A DNA stretch of 64,000 nucleotides from Malurus cyaneus samueli (taxonomy: Eukaryota; Chordata; Aves; Passeriformes; Maluridae), in contig CM019238.1 of assembly GCA_009741485.1 (NCBI GenBank), forward strand, positions 8,227,477 through 8,291,476. The letters run 5' to 3'. A program made the translations under genes and the position numbers. Positions 1 through 11,151 of the stretch are shown here, in pieces; the first letter of the stretch is position 1; each line of letters starts with the position of its first letter. A model generated the notes under the pieces. The model had not been told where the DNA came from and searched no databases. It saw only the letters and a program-made list of their open reading frames with translations.

Positions 1-3000
1 CAAACAAATCAAACAAACTGCTCATAATCCCACTGTTATCAGTACAGTTATCTTTTTATTATTATGAAATAAATAGCATAAACATCACTCTGTGAAAGAA
101 AAAAACTGTGTTCATTTAATTATTTTCTAGATTTGTTTTGACTGTGTTTGTCCAGTGCTACCAGTTTTGCAGTTAAATAATGTATTCCACAATTACATCC
201 TCATTTTCTGCTTTCTAAAGAGCTGAAACTGCTTTTTAAATCAACAGGAGGCTAGACTGAAGGAAGAATAAAAGATTGAACACCACATCTGGAAAATTTT
301 CTGCTATCCTGCCTTCATAAAGAGAAAGCTCAGCTACATATTCTTCTTTTGGTTCCCATGGTGAACACATCAATGGTTGTATCAAGCAGATCATCAACAG
401 TGTTGAGCTGATGGATGTTCAAAACTTCAGCTCTTCAAAGCCTCCCCAAACTTGCTAGATATGTCACAGCAGAAAACCTGCAAGCGAAGTAACAGGCATT
501 AAAGAGATTTTTCAAGCCAATTTTTATTGGCTTGCAACAAAAAGAGATTTAGAAACACACTAGAATATGCCAGGTGTGTTGGGCTAACAAATATTTTATT
601 AATATTGTGGAGTCCCAAAAAAAGAATTTCAGTTCTTGTCAGCTGGAGTAAGGAGGAGCTTGAGAAATCACTGACACTTAATAAAATGCTGGATGAATGA
701 TTTGGTTAATTATGTACCTAAAATGCAAAAAATAGATAATTATGACGATGATGTCCTGGTATTGCATTAAAGTGGAGGTGCTGGGAAATACCTGAATGTA
801 GCTTTTAACAGGAATTGAGTTTGTACAAATGAACATGAGGTGCTGTTGATGACTCAGACTTGTGTGTGTGCTCTGTGTATTGATGAGGAATGATCTCTGT
901 CATAACGTAGGAAAATGCATGAATTAACCCAAGAGAAACCAGATATATGTTTATAAAAAAAGCTCTCGCTACTGAAACAGTTTGGGGTTCTCTGATGAAA
1001 ACCTTTATTCATTTACTGAAGCTCAGTTTAATTTTTTCTATACCTCTGGAATGTAACAAAATAAAGAAGTTTACATGAAAATGAAGTGCAAAGCTGTGGG
1101 TTTGGGATGAGCATGGCCACGGTCTGGGAGATGGCTTTGGGATGGCCAGGTATGGCCAGTTGTCACCGTCCCTGGGGTGCCAGGGTTTCAGGGGGACAGA
1201 AATGTCCCTGGGGAGGTGTGAACCCTCGGGGAACACATCCAGCCCACCTGAGACTGAGGGGTGTCCTTTCACCTTTCTGCCTTTTGGTTTACAAGTATTT
1301 CACTCCTTGCCATGTGCTTTCTGAGGAACTGTTTTCCCCTATTTTCCAACTCCTTTAGTTTCTTCACACAGACACACCAACAGTGTTTTTATTGTTACAA
1401 GCACAGCCAAAATAAACTCTTCAGAACACTGTCAGGATGGTCCTGCCTCACTCTTCCAGAAGAAGTCACAGGCTGGGAATGTTTCCAGCAATAGAGGGAA
1501 AGTGGAGCTATTCATAGCTGAGCACATCTCCATTTCAGAAGGACTGGAAGATGAAACAATTCCTGGTTTCCTTTCCTTTTCAGTGTTCTTCAAAGAGCTT
1601 GGGAGACTATGATTTCCTGAACCTTTAAATTTGCGACAAAGAAATCTTGTCTACAGCATGTTTAAAGTTATCTTTTCATCTCCCACAATTATTATTATTT
1701 TTTAAGATCTACTCTTTTCTGCAGTTCTGAGAAATGAACTCAGCTGTGTGAGGTGTATTCCTGTCTCAGCAAACATGACACACTCTGCCAGTTCTGTGGC
1801 AAGAAAGGAGGACCTTTTTTGTAAACATGGCCTGTGGTTTATGAAATCTTGGATGCCCTACTTGATCTGCCTCAGATTTTATTTTTACAGATGTTACAGT
1901 GGCCCCAGAACCCAAGAACCTGAAAAGTATATTAGATATTGAGCATCTGAAGGGAAACAAGATAAATAATCATTGAGAAGTTTGACCTTCTAACTCACTA
2001 ATATGCAAGGGAAAGGAAAATAAAAGTTTGAAAAATTCTTTAAAAAAATGTTAGATTTAGTGATTCCAGATGGTCCCACAATGATTTGTATGAAATAGAT
2101 ACTCATTTATCACTTTTTTGCATTACAGAAACAACAGCAGTGGAAATTACAGTGAAATTTATTCTACTGCCTTTTTGCAATAATATCGAGAATTGTATTT
2201 GTTTCGTCTTGTAAATGGCTCCATTCTGCACTTGTTTGGATTACACAGGTATGATATGCAAGGAAATAAGACAGGATTGTTACGTTATTGTACAACACTA
2301 GTTGCTTTTCTTTCCTGAGAGGTTGAAATGCACTTTTAAATAATCTATGCACAGCTAGAGTGAGTCAATCAAAAAAACGTGGAGCTGTCCTGCAAAGTCC
2401 TTAGACAACAAGATTCAGGCATGTTAAAATCTAAATCAAAGGTTAATGCATACTTGGTTATTTGAGAGAGCTAAAACACAGGAATTCATTTTCTTTATGG
2501 GTTAAACATGCTGAGCCAATAGTAACCAATATGTTACTGAAATTTGGGGTTTATTCTCCATTAGCTCTGACAACAGAAGCACCAGTACAAGAGGTGCTGG
2601 ATGTTTTCTGCAGATTCTGGGCAGACTCTGGCTGGTGCCATAAACATTTAATATGGATCATTAGCACAAAGCTCGGCATTAATAATGGTAGGGTGAGCAA
2701 TCCTTTTACAGGGAAGCATTAACAATTTCGTGCCAGTTTGCAGCTCCATTTTCCAGTAACAGAACCATGTGTTTGATGTTTGTCCATAGGTGGCAGCAGC
2801 TCCAGCTCTTCATAGGCTGCAATTAAGGCCAGAAAGTTGTGCAGGGAAAGTTCAGCAGTTTCTGCCTTCTCTGATGTCACTGCGCACCCTTGGAGAGCCG
2901 TAGAGAGGCGGGGAAGAGACGTGCCAATGGAATTATCCTTCAAATAACTGGAAGGCTTTTCCATCCTGAACCCAGAGGTAAAACTTACCTTTCATGATTT

Positions 3001-3329
3001 TTGATTAACATCAGTGGATAGGGACATTCAAGTGTCTATTTATAACTTATACTCGCGGCTGTGTTTGAAGCTAAATGGCAAAACTTGCAGTTTAATAATG
3101 TCAAGTGGGTGCTGTTCAAATCTTAATTTTGATATACCTGCGTGAAACAAACGCTCTCTATTGGCTTAAATTTGGGCTAAGGACTAAGTAACCGAAACAC
3201 AAAGATTAATGATCACCTGCTGCCCTGAGCTGTACCATGGAAATGCTGCCACAATTCGGCTCTGAGAAGCGGCTGCTGCTGGGAGATGAGTGTGTAACCA
3301 CAAAGCATTATAGCAATGAGGCACAGCTC
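1..3329. other. AT-rich unique sequence, no gene seen
   Basis: This stretch is AT-rich, non-repetitive DNA with scattered short reading frames (up to about 97 codons), none with a recognisable protein family. Around 2640-2740 it carries several ATTA/TAAT cores, which resembles regulatory DNA more than decayed repeat. I saw no transposon signature, no RNA gene and no convincing exon. Intergenic or intronic sequence is the best description. Confidence 0.6.
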
Positions 3330-3366
3330 TTTTTTTTTTTTTTTTTTTTTTTTAATTTTTTTTTTT
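3330..3366. repeat. Poly(T) tract
   Basis: An uninterrupted run of 24 T (3330-3353), then AA and a further 11 T. On the minus strand it is a poly(A) tract. No AATAAA lies just upstream on that strand, so a retrocopy tail is not supported. A minus-strand reading frame across it gains a lysine run that is only homopolymer translation. Confidence 0.9.
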
Positions 3367-5364
3367 AGAAGTTTTTCTGAAATATATCCGTCGTGTATCA
3401 TGTTGAAAGATGAAAGAAACTTTGCGGGGTTGTAGCTGCTGTCATCTTCATTGTCTAAAGAATTGAATTTAAACATCTGGACTCCGCTGTGCTTTGCACT
3501 GAACAAGCGGAAGCATTTTCAGGCTTAGCAGTTTTGTGCTCAGATGTCAGTGACCCATTTCTGGTTCCCTCAGTCCTTTGAGTTTGCTCCTGCAAACCTC
3601 CTGCTCCCTCCCAGGGTGGTGGTTTCTTTGTTAGTGATGACTTTGGGCTGTTCCTGTGAGGGAAAATTCCTTCCTCCAGCTTCAGGCGGCCAGCCTGGCT
3701 GACACGGGGTTTGCCTCCATAGCCAGTGCAGAGAGACATTATGGCTATTTGGATGATTTAATCTGCTCCTAAATTCTCTAAAATCTGTCACCTTTCTCCC
3801 TCCCCAGCCTCTCAGCTTCTTCCTGAGCAGCACTGGGTGCTTCATGCATTCCTGCATGAGCAGATCGAGTCATTCCAACTCAAGTTCTGCACTGCTTACA
3901 ATTAAAGAAAGGATGTTGTGGCCATGTGAAAAATCTATTGAGGTGCCAGAAAAACCCCCCACCTTCCTACTGGCCTGCAAGAAAGCTGAGCCTCCCCACT
4001 TTGATCTTTCAGGCTCTCCAAACTGATTTGTTTTTGTTTATTTCAATTGTACACCTTCTCATCTCCCTGTTCAAAGCCATCTCCCCTCCCTCGTGGATCT
4101 GTAAGATGCTGAAGGGCACCTCAGTGTTAGGTTGTAAATAGTCAAAGGATGCCTGGGAATGCCTGATCCTGCTGCCTTCATGGCTGGCTGGGGACACTGC
4201 TGCAAAATAATATCTGTACCCTTGTGTTCTCCAAGAAGGCAACATGAAAGATAGCTTGGTTTGTATCACGAATAACATAAGAGAGGGAGGCATCCTGTGT
4301 ACATTTATTTTAAAATTTGCAGTTGCCTAAAGTTGCTAGAAAAGCAGATGGATAATGATAGCCCTGGGGACTTATTTCCTGATTTTTCAATGAGATATTT
4401 TTTGACTGAAAGAGTTTAATATAGCATAGAAAATGTCATTTAATTACAACTTGCTGTTAGCACCCAATGAGACGGGCTCAAGCTCTTAAATTAGCCAGCT
4501 AAAGTAGGTGTCTAAAGCTGGCGGTGTGAATATCCAATGGCAAAGGCTGTTAGAGGCAGGAGCTGCATTTCAGGAAAGGGCAGGGCAGTGGCACAAGAGG
4601 TGAGGGAGGAGCATCTGCTCTGATGCTCCCTCAGTCTGAGGGCAGAGGGGTCTGCCTGGCAGAGAGATCCCTGAGCCCCTTTGCCTCCTGTAACTGCTGA
4701 GGGGCAGGAAAACCCTGGCTGCCCTCAGGCCACCCCTTGCTCTGGCCCATGGACCTTTCCTGACCAAGGAGGACCCTGGGGCTGTGCAGGGTCTGTAGCA
4801 GATTGTCCAATCCTCTGCTGCCTGCCACGGATCCAGAGGATGGTACAGATGGGTTGGTTTGAATCTCACACTTCCAAATCCCTCATAATCCACCTGGATG
4901 ATGGTGGTAGGAATGTCCAGCCCTCAAACTGCCTAATTACAAGACAGGATAGATATCAGACCACAAAAATTTCCTGCACTGGCAGTGTGGCAGCACAAAC
5001 AAATGCTTGCAAGGTTTTGTAAGGAGTGACTGGTAAAGCTGCCCAAGCTCCATTTAATGAAGGTGAGTAGGAGATGTGAAGATGTAGGAGAGCACAGCTG
5101 TCCTCCCTGGCAGGACCTTTGCACAGCTGTCATTTGTTCAGACCCACCCAGGACCTCTCAGGCTGAGAGCTGGAGATAAAATAAACCAGGACTGTCACAG
5201 GAGCTGCTGCCTCAGGAGCTGAGACTGTGGAGGGGTCTGAACAAAACCACAGGTGAGACATAAAAGGTATAAACTCCCTAAAAAATAGACCACGTGATAA
5301 TTAACTGTACTTTATGGAGCATTAAGACTTGAAATGGTTGATGTTGCCAGCTAGGAAGCCACAG
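3367..5364. other. Unique sequence with a GC-richer block, no gene seen
   Basis: Mostly AT-rich, with a GC-richer block at about 4560-4900 rich in CTG, CAG and CCTG words. The open frames there (4570-4893 minus, 4681-5022 plus) overlap antisense and are explained by the scarcity of stop codons in GC-rich DNA. I recognise no protein family or repeat family. Confidence 0.55.
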
Positions 5365-5459
5365 TCTAGGGGAAGAGAGGTGTCCCAGCCCATGGCAGGG
5401 GCATTGGGACTCCATAATCTTCAAAATCCCTTCCAACCCAAACCATTCTATGATTCTAC
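5365..5459 (+). mobile_element. CR1 LINE, 3' end fragment
   Basis: The segment contains tgtcccagcccatggcaggg and then ttccaacccaaaccattcta, ending in the 8-mers cattctat and gattctac at 5444-5459. This is the typical CR1 3' terminus in sense orientation. Only about 95 bases remain, so the copy is severely 5'-truncated and holds no reverse transcriptase sequence. The left boundary is approximate because the 5' portion is diverged. Confidence 0.9.
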
Positions 5460-6594
5460 ATGGTGATGTAATCCTGTGGTGTTTTAATAGGGTTTATGTG
5501 AAAGTAGGGAGTTTTCCTTCCACATCCAATGGGTTGAAGCTGAGCAGGTAGATAGCTGAGCTCTGAAATGCCATTTTTCTGTGGAGCAGAATAGCTGCCA
5601 GTTGTGTTTCTGAAGGTAATAAAGCACAGCCAGGACTGGGATCTTCCTGGAAACCATCAATTCCCCAGAATGGCAGTTTGCTTGCCACATAAAACACACT
5701 TGCTGATGGTCCTAGAAAATATTTCCCCAGGGCTTGTTAATGGGACATCTACACGTGGTGACAGAGCCCAATTTCTTTTCATTTGCTTACCTGCTTGTGG
5801 AAACACTAACTAGAAATGTCAGGGTTTTTCCTCCAGGGTTGTCACTCTCGCACTCCTTCTCCCGGGGATGCCTTTCTGATTCAGTGGTCAGGTCAATTAA
5901 TGTTCATATCGCCACTAATTGCGCTGCTCCCTGAGTTACAAGAAAAATCAAAGAGGACACAGCAACAATTATCCCAGGAGCTCTGTGTGACCGGGACAAT
6001 TTGGAGTATCACAACTGATTCAGTTTCCTACCAGTCTTTCTGTTTGTGAATCCCTGAGTCTGAGCAATTTTGCTCTGAAGGAGGGTCATTTCAGAGACTG
6101 CATCTTGCGTGGAGTGGCACGACATTTTCAAAAACATCAGACTGGAGAAATCACGTTCATTAGTGGGGCAGTCAGCCACCAGTAACAATAAGGAAGAATT
6201 TCCATGCCAGAATGGGCAAAATGGGAAGCATAGAAAGAGTGGCACCGCCTAATTTTGCTGCCATCCTGGTTCTTAGCTATATTAAGGCTGCAATCATTAA
6301 AAAACTGGGCTGCTTCTAATTAGCTCAGAGTGACCTGGGCCTCATTAGTGCCCATGTCTAATAGATAATTGAGCTATTTTGTTGCATCCAGTCACACAAT
6401 GTGGAAAAACCAAAGGAGTGTTATGAAGGCCGGATGAGTGCTCAGCATGTGAGATTTTTATTTTTGTAGAGAGGAATAATAGCTTCAGTTTTATTTTCCA
6501 GTTCAATGCTCAGGGGTAATGTATAGAAATACAAAATGAACATCAACAAAATGGTGCAGGGAGCAGAAAGCCCTGGCTATGGGAAATAACATAT

Positions 6595-6596
<2 letters not shown>
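5460..6596. other. Unique sequence; 5850-6430 resembles conserved noncoding DNA
   Basis: No gene or repeat is seen. The interval 5850-6430 is dense in homeodomain-type cores (TAAT, ATTA, AATTA): for example gtcaattaatgttcat near 5891, gcttctaattagctc near 6312 and cctcattagtgcccatg near 6340. Its composition is mixed, without simple repeats, as is common for vertebrate developmental enhancers. The enhancer reading is inference from texture only. Confidence 0.4.

Positions 6597-6630
<34 letters not shown>
6597..6630. repeat. Poly(T) tract, 34 bases
   Basis: An uninterrupted run of 34 T. Read on the minus strand it is a long poly(A), but no polyadenylation signal sits just upstream on that strand and I could not find flanking target-site duplications. 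A slippage-prone homopolymer is the simplest call; its true length may vary between individuals or assemblies. Confidence 0.9.
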
Positions 6631-6634
<4 letters not shown>

Positions 6635-8136
6635 GTGAAATACCAGGGCAGTCTAGTGAAAATTTGCTTTCTGATAATGCTGAGTTACAAGATGACAGCA
6701 CCTGTTGGTGAGGAGTAGCCAGGGGCTTAGGACAGTTCCTCTCTTGTACGAGGGATTTGTCTGAAGTGCCAGTGTAGCCTGAGATAAACTGGCTGATTTC
6801 CCTAGGATAAAGCATGAAAGAATTGAATAGAATATTTTTCTTTTTTTTTGAAAAAAAAAGTAGTATTGGGGAGGCTGACATAAAGAATATGTTGATAGAA
6901 AAGGAAAAAAAAATCAAGGTTTTTCTCCTTTAGGTCAGGTAATCTTGCTTTGAAGTGGTGTAAAGCAAGGTTGTCATCCGTAAGGCAAAGGTTGATGATG
7001 ATCTGACTGAAGGGAAATCTGTCTGGGGACAAACAGAGATGCATAAGGAAATAAAGCAGAGATAAACATTTTCAGGCTTCTTCATTAAGAAAAAATTCTA
7101 TTTTAATATACAGAGAATGCTGTAGGGACTTAAAGAATCTTATACTACTTGTAATCTCACCTTTAAATTGCCCACTGGAAGTTTTTTAGTCAATTTATAA
7201 GACTGTTTCTCTCTCTTGTTCATCCTCCATCCTCAAGATGCACAACACACTTTTTCCTGTTCACGTGAGTACCCCACACCCATTTCCCAGGCTACTTTTC
7301 CAGAGAAGTAAATGCAGCAGCAATTGAAGGTTGTTTATCATGACTGTTGTAATTGGACCCAATTGGGAAAATGAGATAACTTCAGTGAATTACAGACCTG
7401 CAAATGGAAGCTGCAGCCACTGTTTTGCTGGGCATGTCTAATAACCTGCAGCCATTCTCCACGAGTTCCAAAGGCCAGGCTCATTAGCACAAAGGCAGGT
7501 GTTTGTGCATTTCCATTTGTTAAATTAAAATGATCACGGTCATTTTGCTAATAATGCAATGTGCAAATGTAGGCCATCTCAAACGGGTATTTTGAGGAGA
7601 GAACATTTGTTAAAAGTGAGAAATGAACTTCACCAATCTAATTGTTGGTTATTAAGATAAAGATATTTCTATAGTAAATTATCTGTGTAGTTATCAGCTC
7701 AGTTAGGTGTGAATTATTGCTCTACTTTAACATCTCTTATTCTCCTAACAGGACTTGAGTGAAAATGTTCTCGTGGGCTCTGGTTTGCACTTTGAAGCCA
7801 TGGGTGGGGAGTGCTGAGGTGTGCAGTGAGCAGGAGGTCCAGTCCAGTGTGGAAGGGATGGCTGGAGGCTGCTTTGGATGTCAGCACAAACAGGGTCACC
7901 CTGATAATTCCAGCAGGGTACCTGATCAAAACACTTCTTGCAAGGTCAGTTAGGAAAGGAGAAAGTTCTGGAAGATCTGGATGTCTGAAATGTTGTCACC
8001 ATCTCCCTCTGTCCTTCCTGCTGCTGGGGATGCTCCGAACTGACAGATGCCTGCTGTCCTGGGTGCCCCTGCAGAGCTGAGGACACGTTGGGTGAATGAT
8101 TGTCTGCAGATGGAGGCTAAAAAGGCTAAACAGGGG
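6631..8136. other. AT-rich unique sequence; 7320-7660 resembles conserved noncoding DNA
   Basis: No gene is seen. The interval 7320-7660 combines TAAT/ATTA cores, the palindrome cccaattggg near 7360, and unique mixed sequence such as ggctcattagcacaaaggc. A short T/A-rich zone at 6838-6915 explains the lysine- and phenylalanine-rich minus-strand frames there. The region 7750-8080 is somewhat GC-richer, with only short unrecognised reading frames. Confidence 0.4.
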
Positions 8137-8315
8137 TCACAGAATCACAGATCTGTTAGGGCTGGAAAAGATCTCTAAGGAATTGAGTCCAGCCATGAAC
8201 CCAGCACCTCTGCTCAGCTCTGAACCAAATCCCCCAAGTGCCACATCCATATGCTTTTAGAACCCTTCTAGGAATGGTGATTCTGCCACTTCCCTGCTAC
8301 ATCCTGAGTAGGTTC
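8137..8315 (-). mobile_element. CR1 LINE fragment, antisense
   Basis: It starts with tcacagaatcacagat, the reverse complement of the CR1 terminal 8-mer repeat, followed by ggctggaaaagatctctaag, gtccagccatgaacccagca and aatcccccaagtgccacatc. All fall in the order expected for the CR1 3' UTR read backwards. The copy is diverged and fades out around 8300-8315, so that end is approximate. It has no coding capacity; the plus-strand frame at 8238-8438 starts inside it and is spurious. Confidence 0.88.
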
Positions 8316-11112
8316 AGCTTTCTTTGTTACTTTTTATTTTCCTTTGACTTGCATTGTTTCCCTGAAAATGGAAAATATGTTTATTTTCTGTTTTTGAAAA
8401 TTCTAGATGAAATTGTGCAAATGGCTCCTCAGATTTGACAAAAGACCTACAGGGTAATGCAGTGAAGTTTAGTTTTAACAAAATTACCCCAAATTGTGCT
8501 AAGAGCATCATGACTTGAACTATCATAAAATAAGTGAAGGTTTTCTAAAAAGTAGTGCATCCATTTAATGCTTTCCTGAAAAACTAAATGTACTGAATGT
8601 ATAATAAATAAAAACAAAGAACTTCTGGCAACTTCTGGCATTGTCTCACCTTTTTTCCTTGACATGACTTTATTATCTATTACAAATAGGAAAAGTCTTT
8701 GTATTCCAAGGAGAAGCCTGTTTTAAAAAATACATGTGAATAAAATAAATATTAGTATGGTACAAACACTCACTGAGTTGTCTTTTAATCTTATTTTTTT
8801 AAGTCTGTGGTGTAAGTTTCTGTTGAGTAGTACTCTGAAGCTCAGACAATAATTTCATGTTAGGTTTAGTGTTAGCCCCTTTACTGCTAAAAAGGGAAAA
8901 CGAATCTGCTATGGCAATTTAAATCTAGAGATACAGAACTGAATCCATTGATATTTCTCTAGATTTAAATTAACATAAATAGGACCGGAATTTTCCTCTT
9001 CACTTTCATGTGTAAGGTCAATACAGGTCCAGGCAGGACTTCTTTCTCATGTGTCCCTTATGTCTTGCAAGTTCATGATTTATGTGCAGTCATAAAGAGT
9101 GGGTAGCTCATAATTTAGTTATTTAATACATAAAATTAAAACAAGAAGGAAGGAAGAAAGATGATTTGTTACAATGACCTTATGGTAACTCTCATATACC
9201 CATGCATTCATTCAGGTTTGTGCAAGGACCCAACTGGGTTTTGTTTCGATCAACTCTGAAAAGAGGAGAACCCAAATAATCAAAATTAAGTAAAAAAGGG
9301 ATTTGAAGCCACACCCTGGGGCTTAAAAAAGCCTATTCTTACTTTTTATTGTTCCTGAGTTAAAAATTAACTAATGGTCTTTAAATTTAAGAACTGTTCA
9401 GTTCATTACACACTTGGCTTGACAGTGTAAACTTTTGAGTTACAAGAGGTTCTTAAGGCATAATAGGAGCTCATTAGTAGCATTAAAGGAAAATGGATAG
9501 AAAAAAGTTTGGATTTAGTAGCCATGACACTAAGAAAAGAGTTGTTCCACAAAATATCCTGACAGTCAGCTGAAAGAGGAGTCAGGAGTGTGCACGGCTG
9601 AAGTTGGTTAAAATTCCTTCCCTCCGTTCTTCTGCAGGGAAGGAAACTGTGCTGCCCACAAAGGGGTTTTGTGCAGCAGGGCAGAGGCCAATCCCCCTGA
9701 GTGAGGGAGGATTTCCTCCATCCAGTCAGGGCCATGCTGGGGATGCAGTGCAGGTACAATAATCCTTTCACTCGCCTGGGCTGTCTGCTGGGCACACACA
9801 GAATGCCAAAAGTGAAGAAAAACCCTCGACATCTGCTTTGCCTGGTGATAGCACTCTTTTTTTTTATACCGTGCAATACCTGTACATTTTTTATTAGCAA
9901 TTCGAGTGGGAATTGGCTGTTATATTAGAGGCAGGTGCTGGCATATGAGAGCAGATGATTTGTATTTTCTTAGAGATGTGTATGCAGCATTTTCTGAAGG
10001 AGGTGGCTTTGGGATTATAATGCATGTGAACAGCCTGGAAATCCTAGGATTTTATCTTTTAGAGAAATGTATTACTTTATGGGAAAAATGAATCTAAATA
10101 TCTCAAAATGTATATGTCTGTCTGAATCCAAACTGAGGTGCTGTGGGGTATCTCTACAATAAAATATTTAAACTTTATACTCAAAATAAACATTTACTTC
10201 AGCATTATGATCTTTTGTCTTTTTAAACCATGATGCACCCTTCAGTAGAAGGATCAGGCCTCCTATCTTCCTGTCAGCTGTGAATTTAACTCATTGTTAA
10301 AGGATGTGTGATAAACTAATTTCAGCTCTGTCTCCTAGAGGGGTCTCATCTTGCATCTTTTCTGTACTGCAAGTTTTTACTGAGGACCATGTCACAAGGG
10401 AGGCATAAAACACAGGTATAAAATCAGGTATTTGAATTACAAGATAAATATTTTTGGCTGGTATTTATTATTAATAAGTTAGCTGTAGTGATGAGGCAAA
10501 GGGACACTGATAATTACAAATTTGAAGATTCTCTATTCTGAAAAGGCATTTCTACCAGATAGACTGGTAGTAAAATATTCATCAATCATTTAGGACTGTC
10601 TCAGGAATTTATTAACTTTTACATAAGCTGTATATTTCTGCCTAATTATATCATGAATAAACAGCTGCAATAAACAGTGAGATTCAATCTTCTGAATAAG
10701 CACATAACTACATTCTTCACCATTTTCTAGTCTTTGACAGCTTAGCAGTTAAACTGGATGAGCATGGAGTATAGTACATGAAAATGGATGAGAAAGAAAG
10801 TGATAATGTAGCATATTTTCTCCACTTCCTTCTGAAACAGTGTAAAGCAATCAGTTCTAAAAACCTCTGTCCATGTATTAGTTAATCAATATGAATGTTC
10901 AGCCGGCTCCGAGGTATTTTAACACCTGTCAAAGCCAGCTCAGCAGTCATTGTTCAAAGCTTACATGGAAGCGAAAACCACAACAGAAAACCTTTCCGTC
11001 TCCAGGGGATTATCTCTGGGGAGGAAAAAAGAGAGAGTGATTCTGGTTACTAGAAATGAGAGGGGGAAGAGCTCCAATTCTCAGATGATCCAATTATGAT
11101 TAAAAAAAACTA

Positions 11113-11115
<3 letters not shown>
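8316..11115. other. AT-rich unique sequence, no gene seen
   Basis: The segment holds no recognisable gene. It includes a perfect 10-bp tandem duplication (acttctggca twice, 8621-8640) and the inverted repeat at 8910-8977 listed separately. The longest frame is 164 codons at 9406-9900 minus, partly overlapped by another minus frame and a plus frame, with no known domain. The interval 10900-11100 has a unique, mixed texture (for example gttcagccggctccgaggta) suggestive of conserved noncoding DNA. Confidence 0.5.
8910..8977. repeat. Inverted repeat with perfect 16-bp arms
   Basis: The left arm aatttaaatctagaga (8916-8931) is the exact reverse complement of the right arm tctctagatttaaatt (8956-8971), with a 24-base loop. 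After a 2-base mismatch the stem extends outward by 4 more pairs (8910-8913 with 8974-8977). The transcript could fold into a hairpin on either strand. It matches no microRNA that I know, and the AT-rich stem fits either a chance palindrome or a small MITE remnant. Confidence 0.9.

Positions 11116-11148
<33 letters not shown>
11116..11148. repeat. Poly(A) tract, 33 bases
   Basis: An uninterrupted run of 33 A. No AATAAA sits 10-30 bases upstream, and the preceding sequence looks like unique noncoding DNA rather than a cDNA copy. It is best called a simple homopolymer. Confidence 0.9.

Positions 11149-11151
<3 letters not shown>

Noticed and set aside
6543..6917. 124-codon minus-strand frame
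   Set aside because: It is carried through the 34-base poly(T) and other T/A runs, giving artefactual lysine runs.
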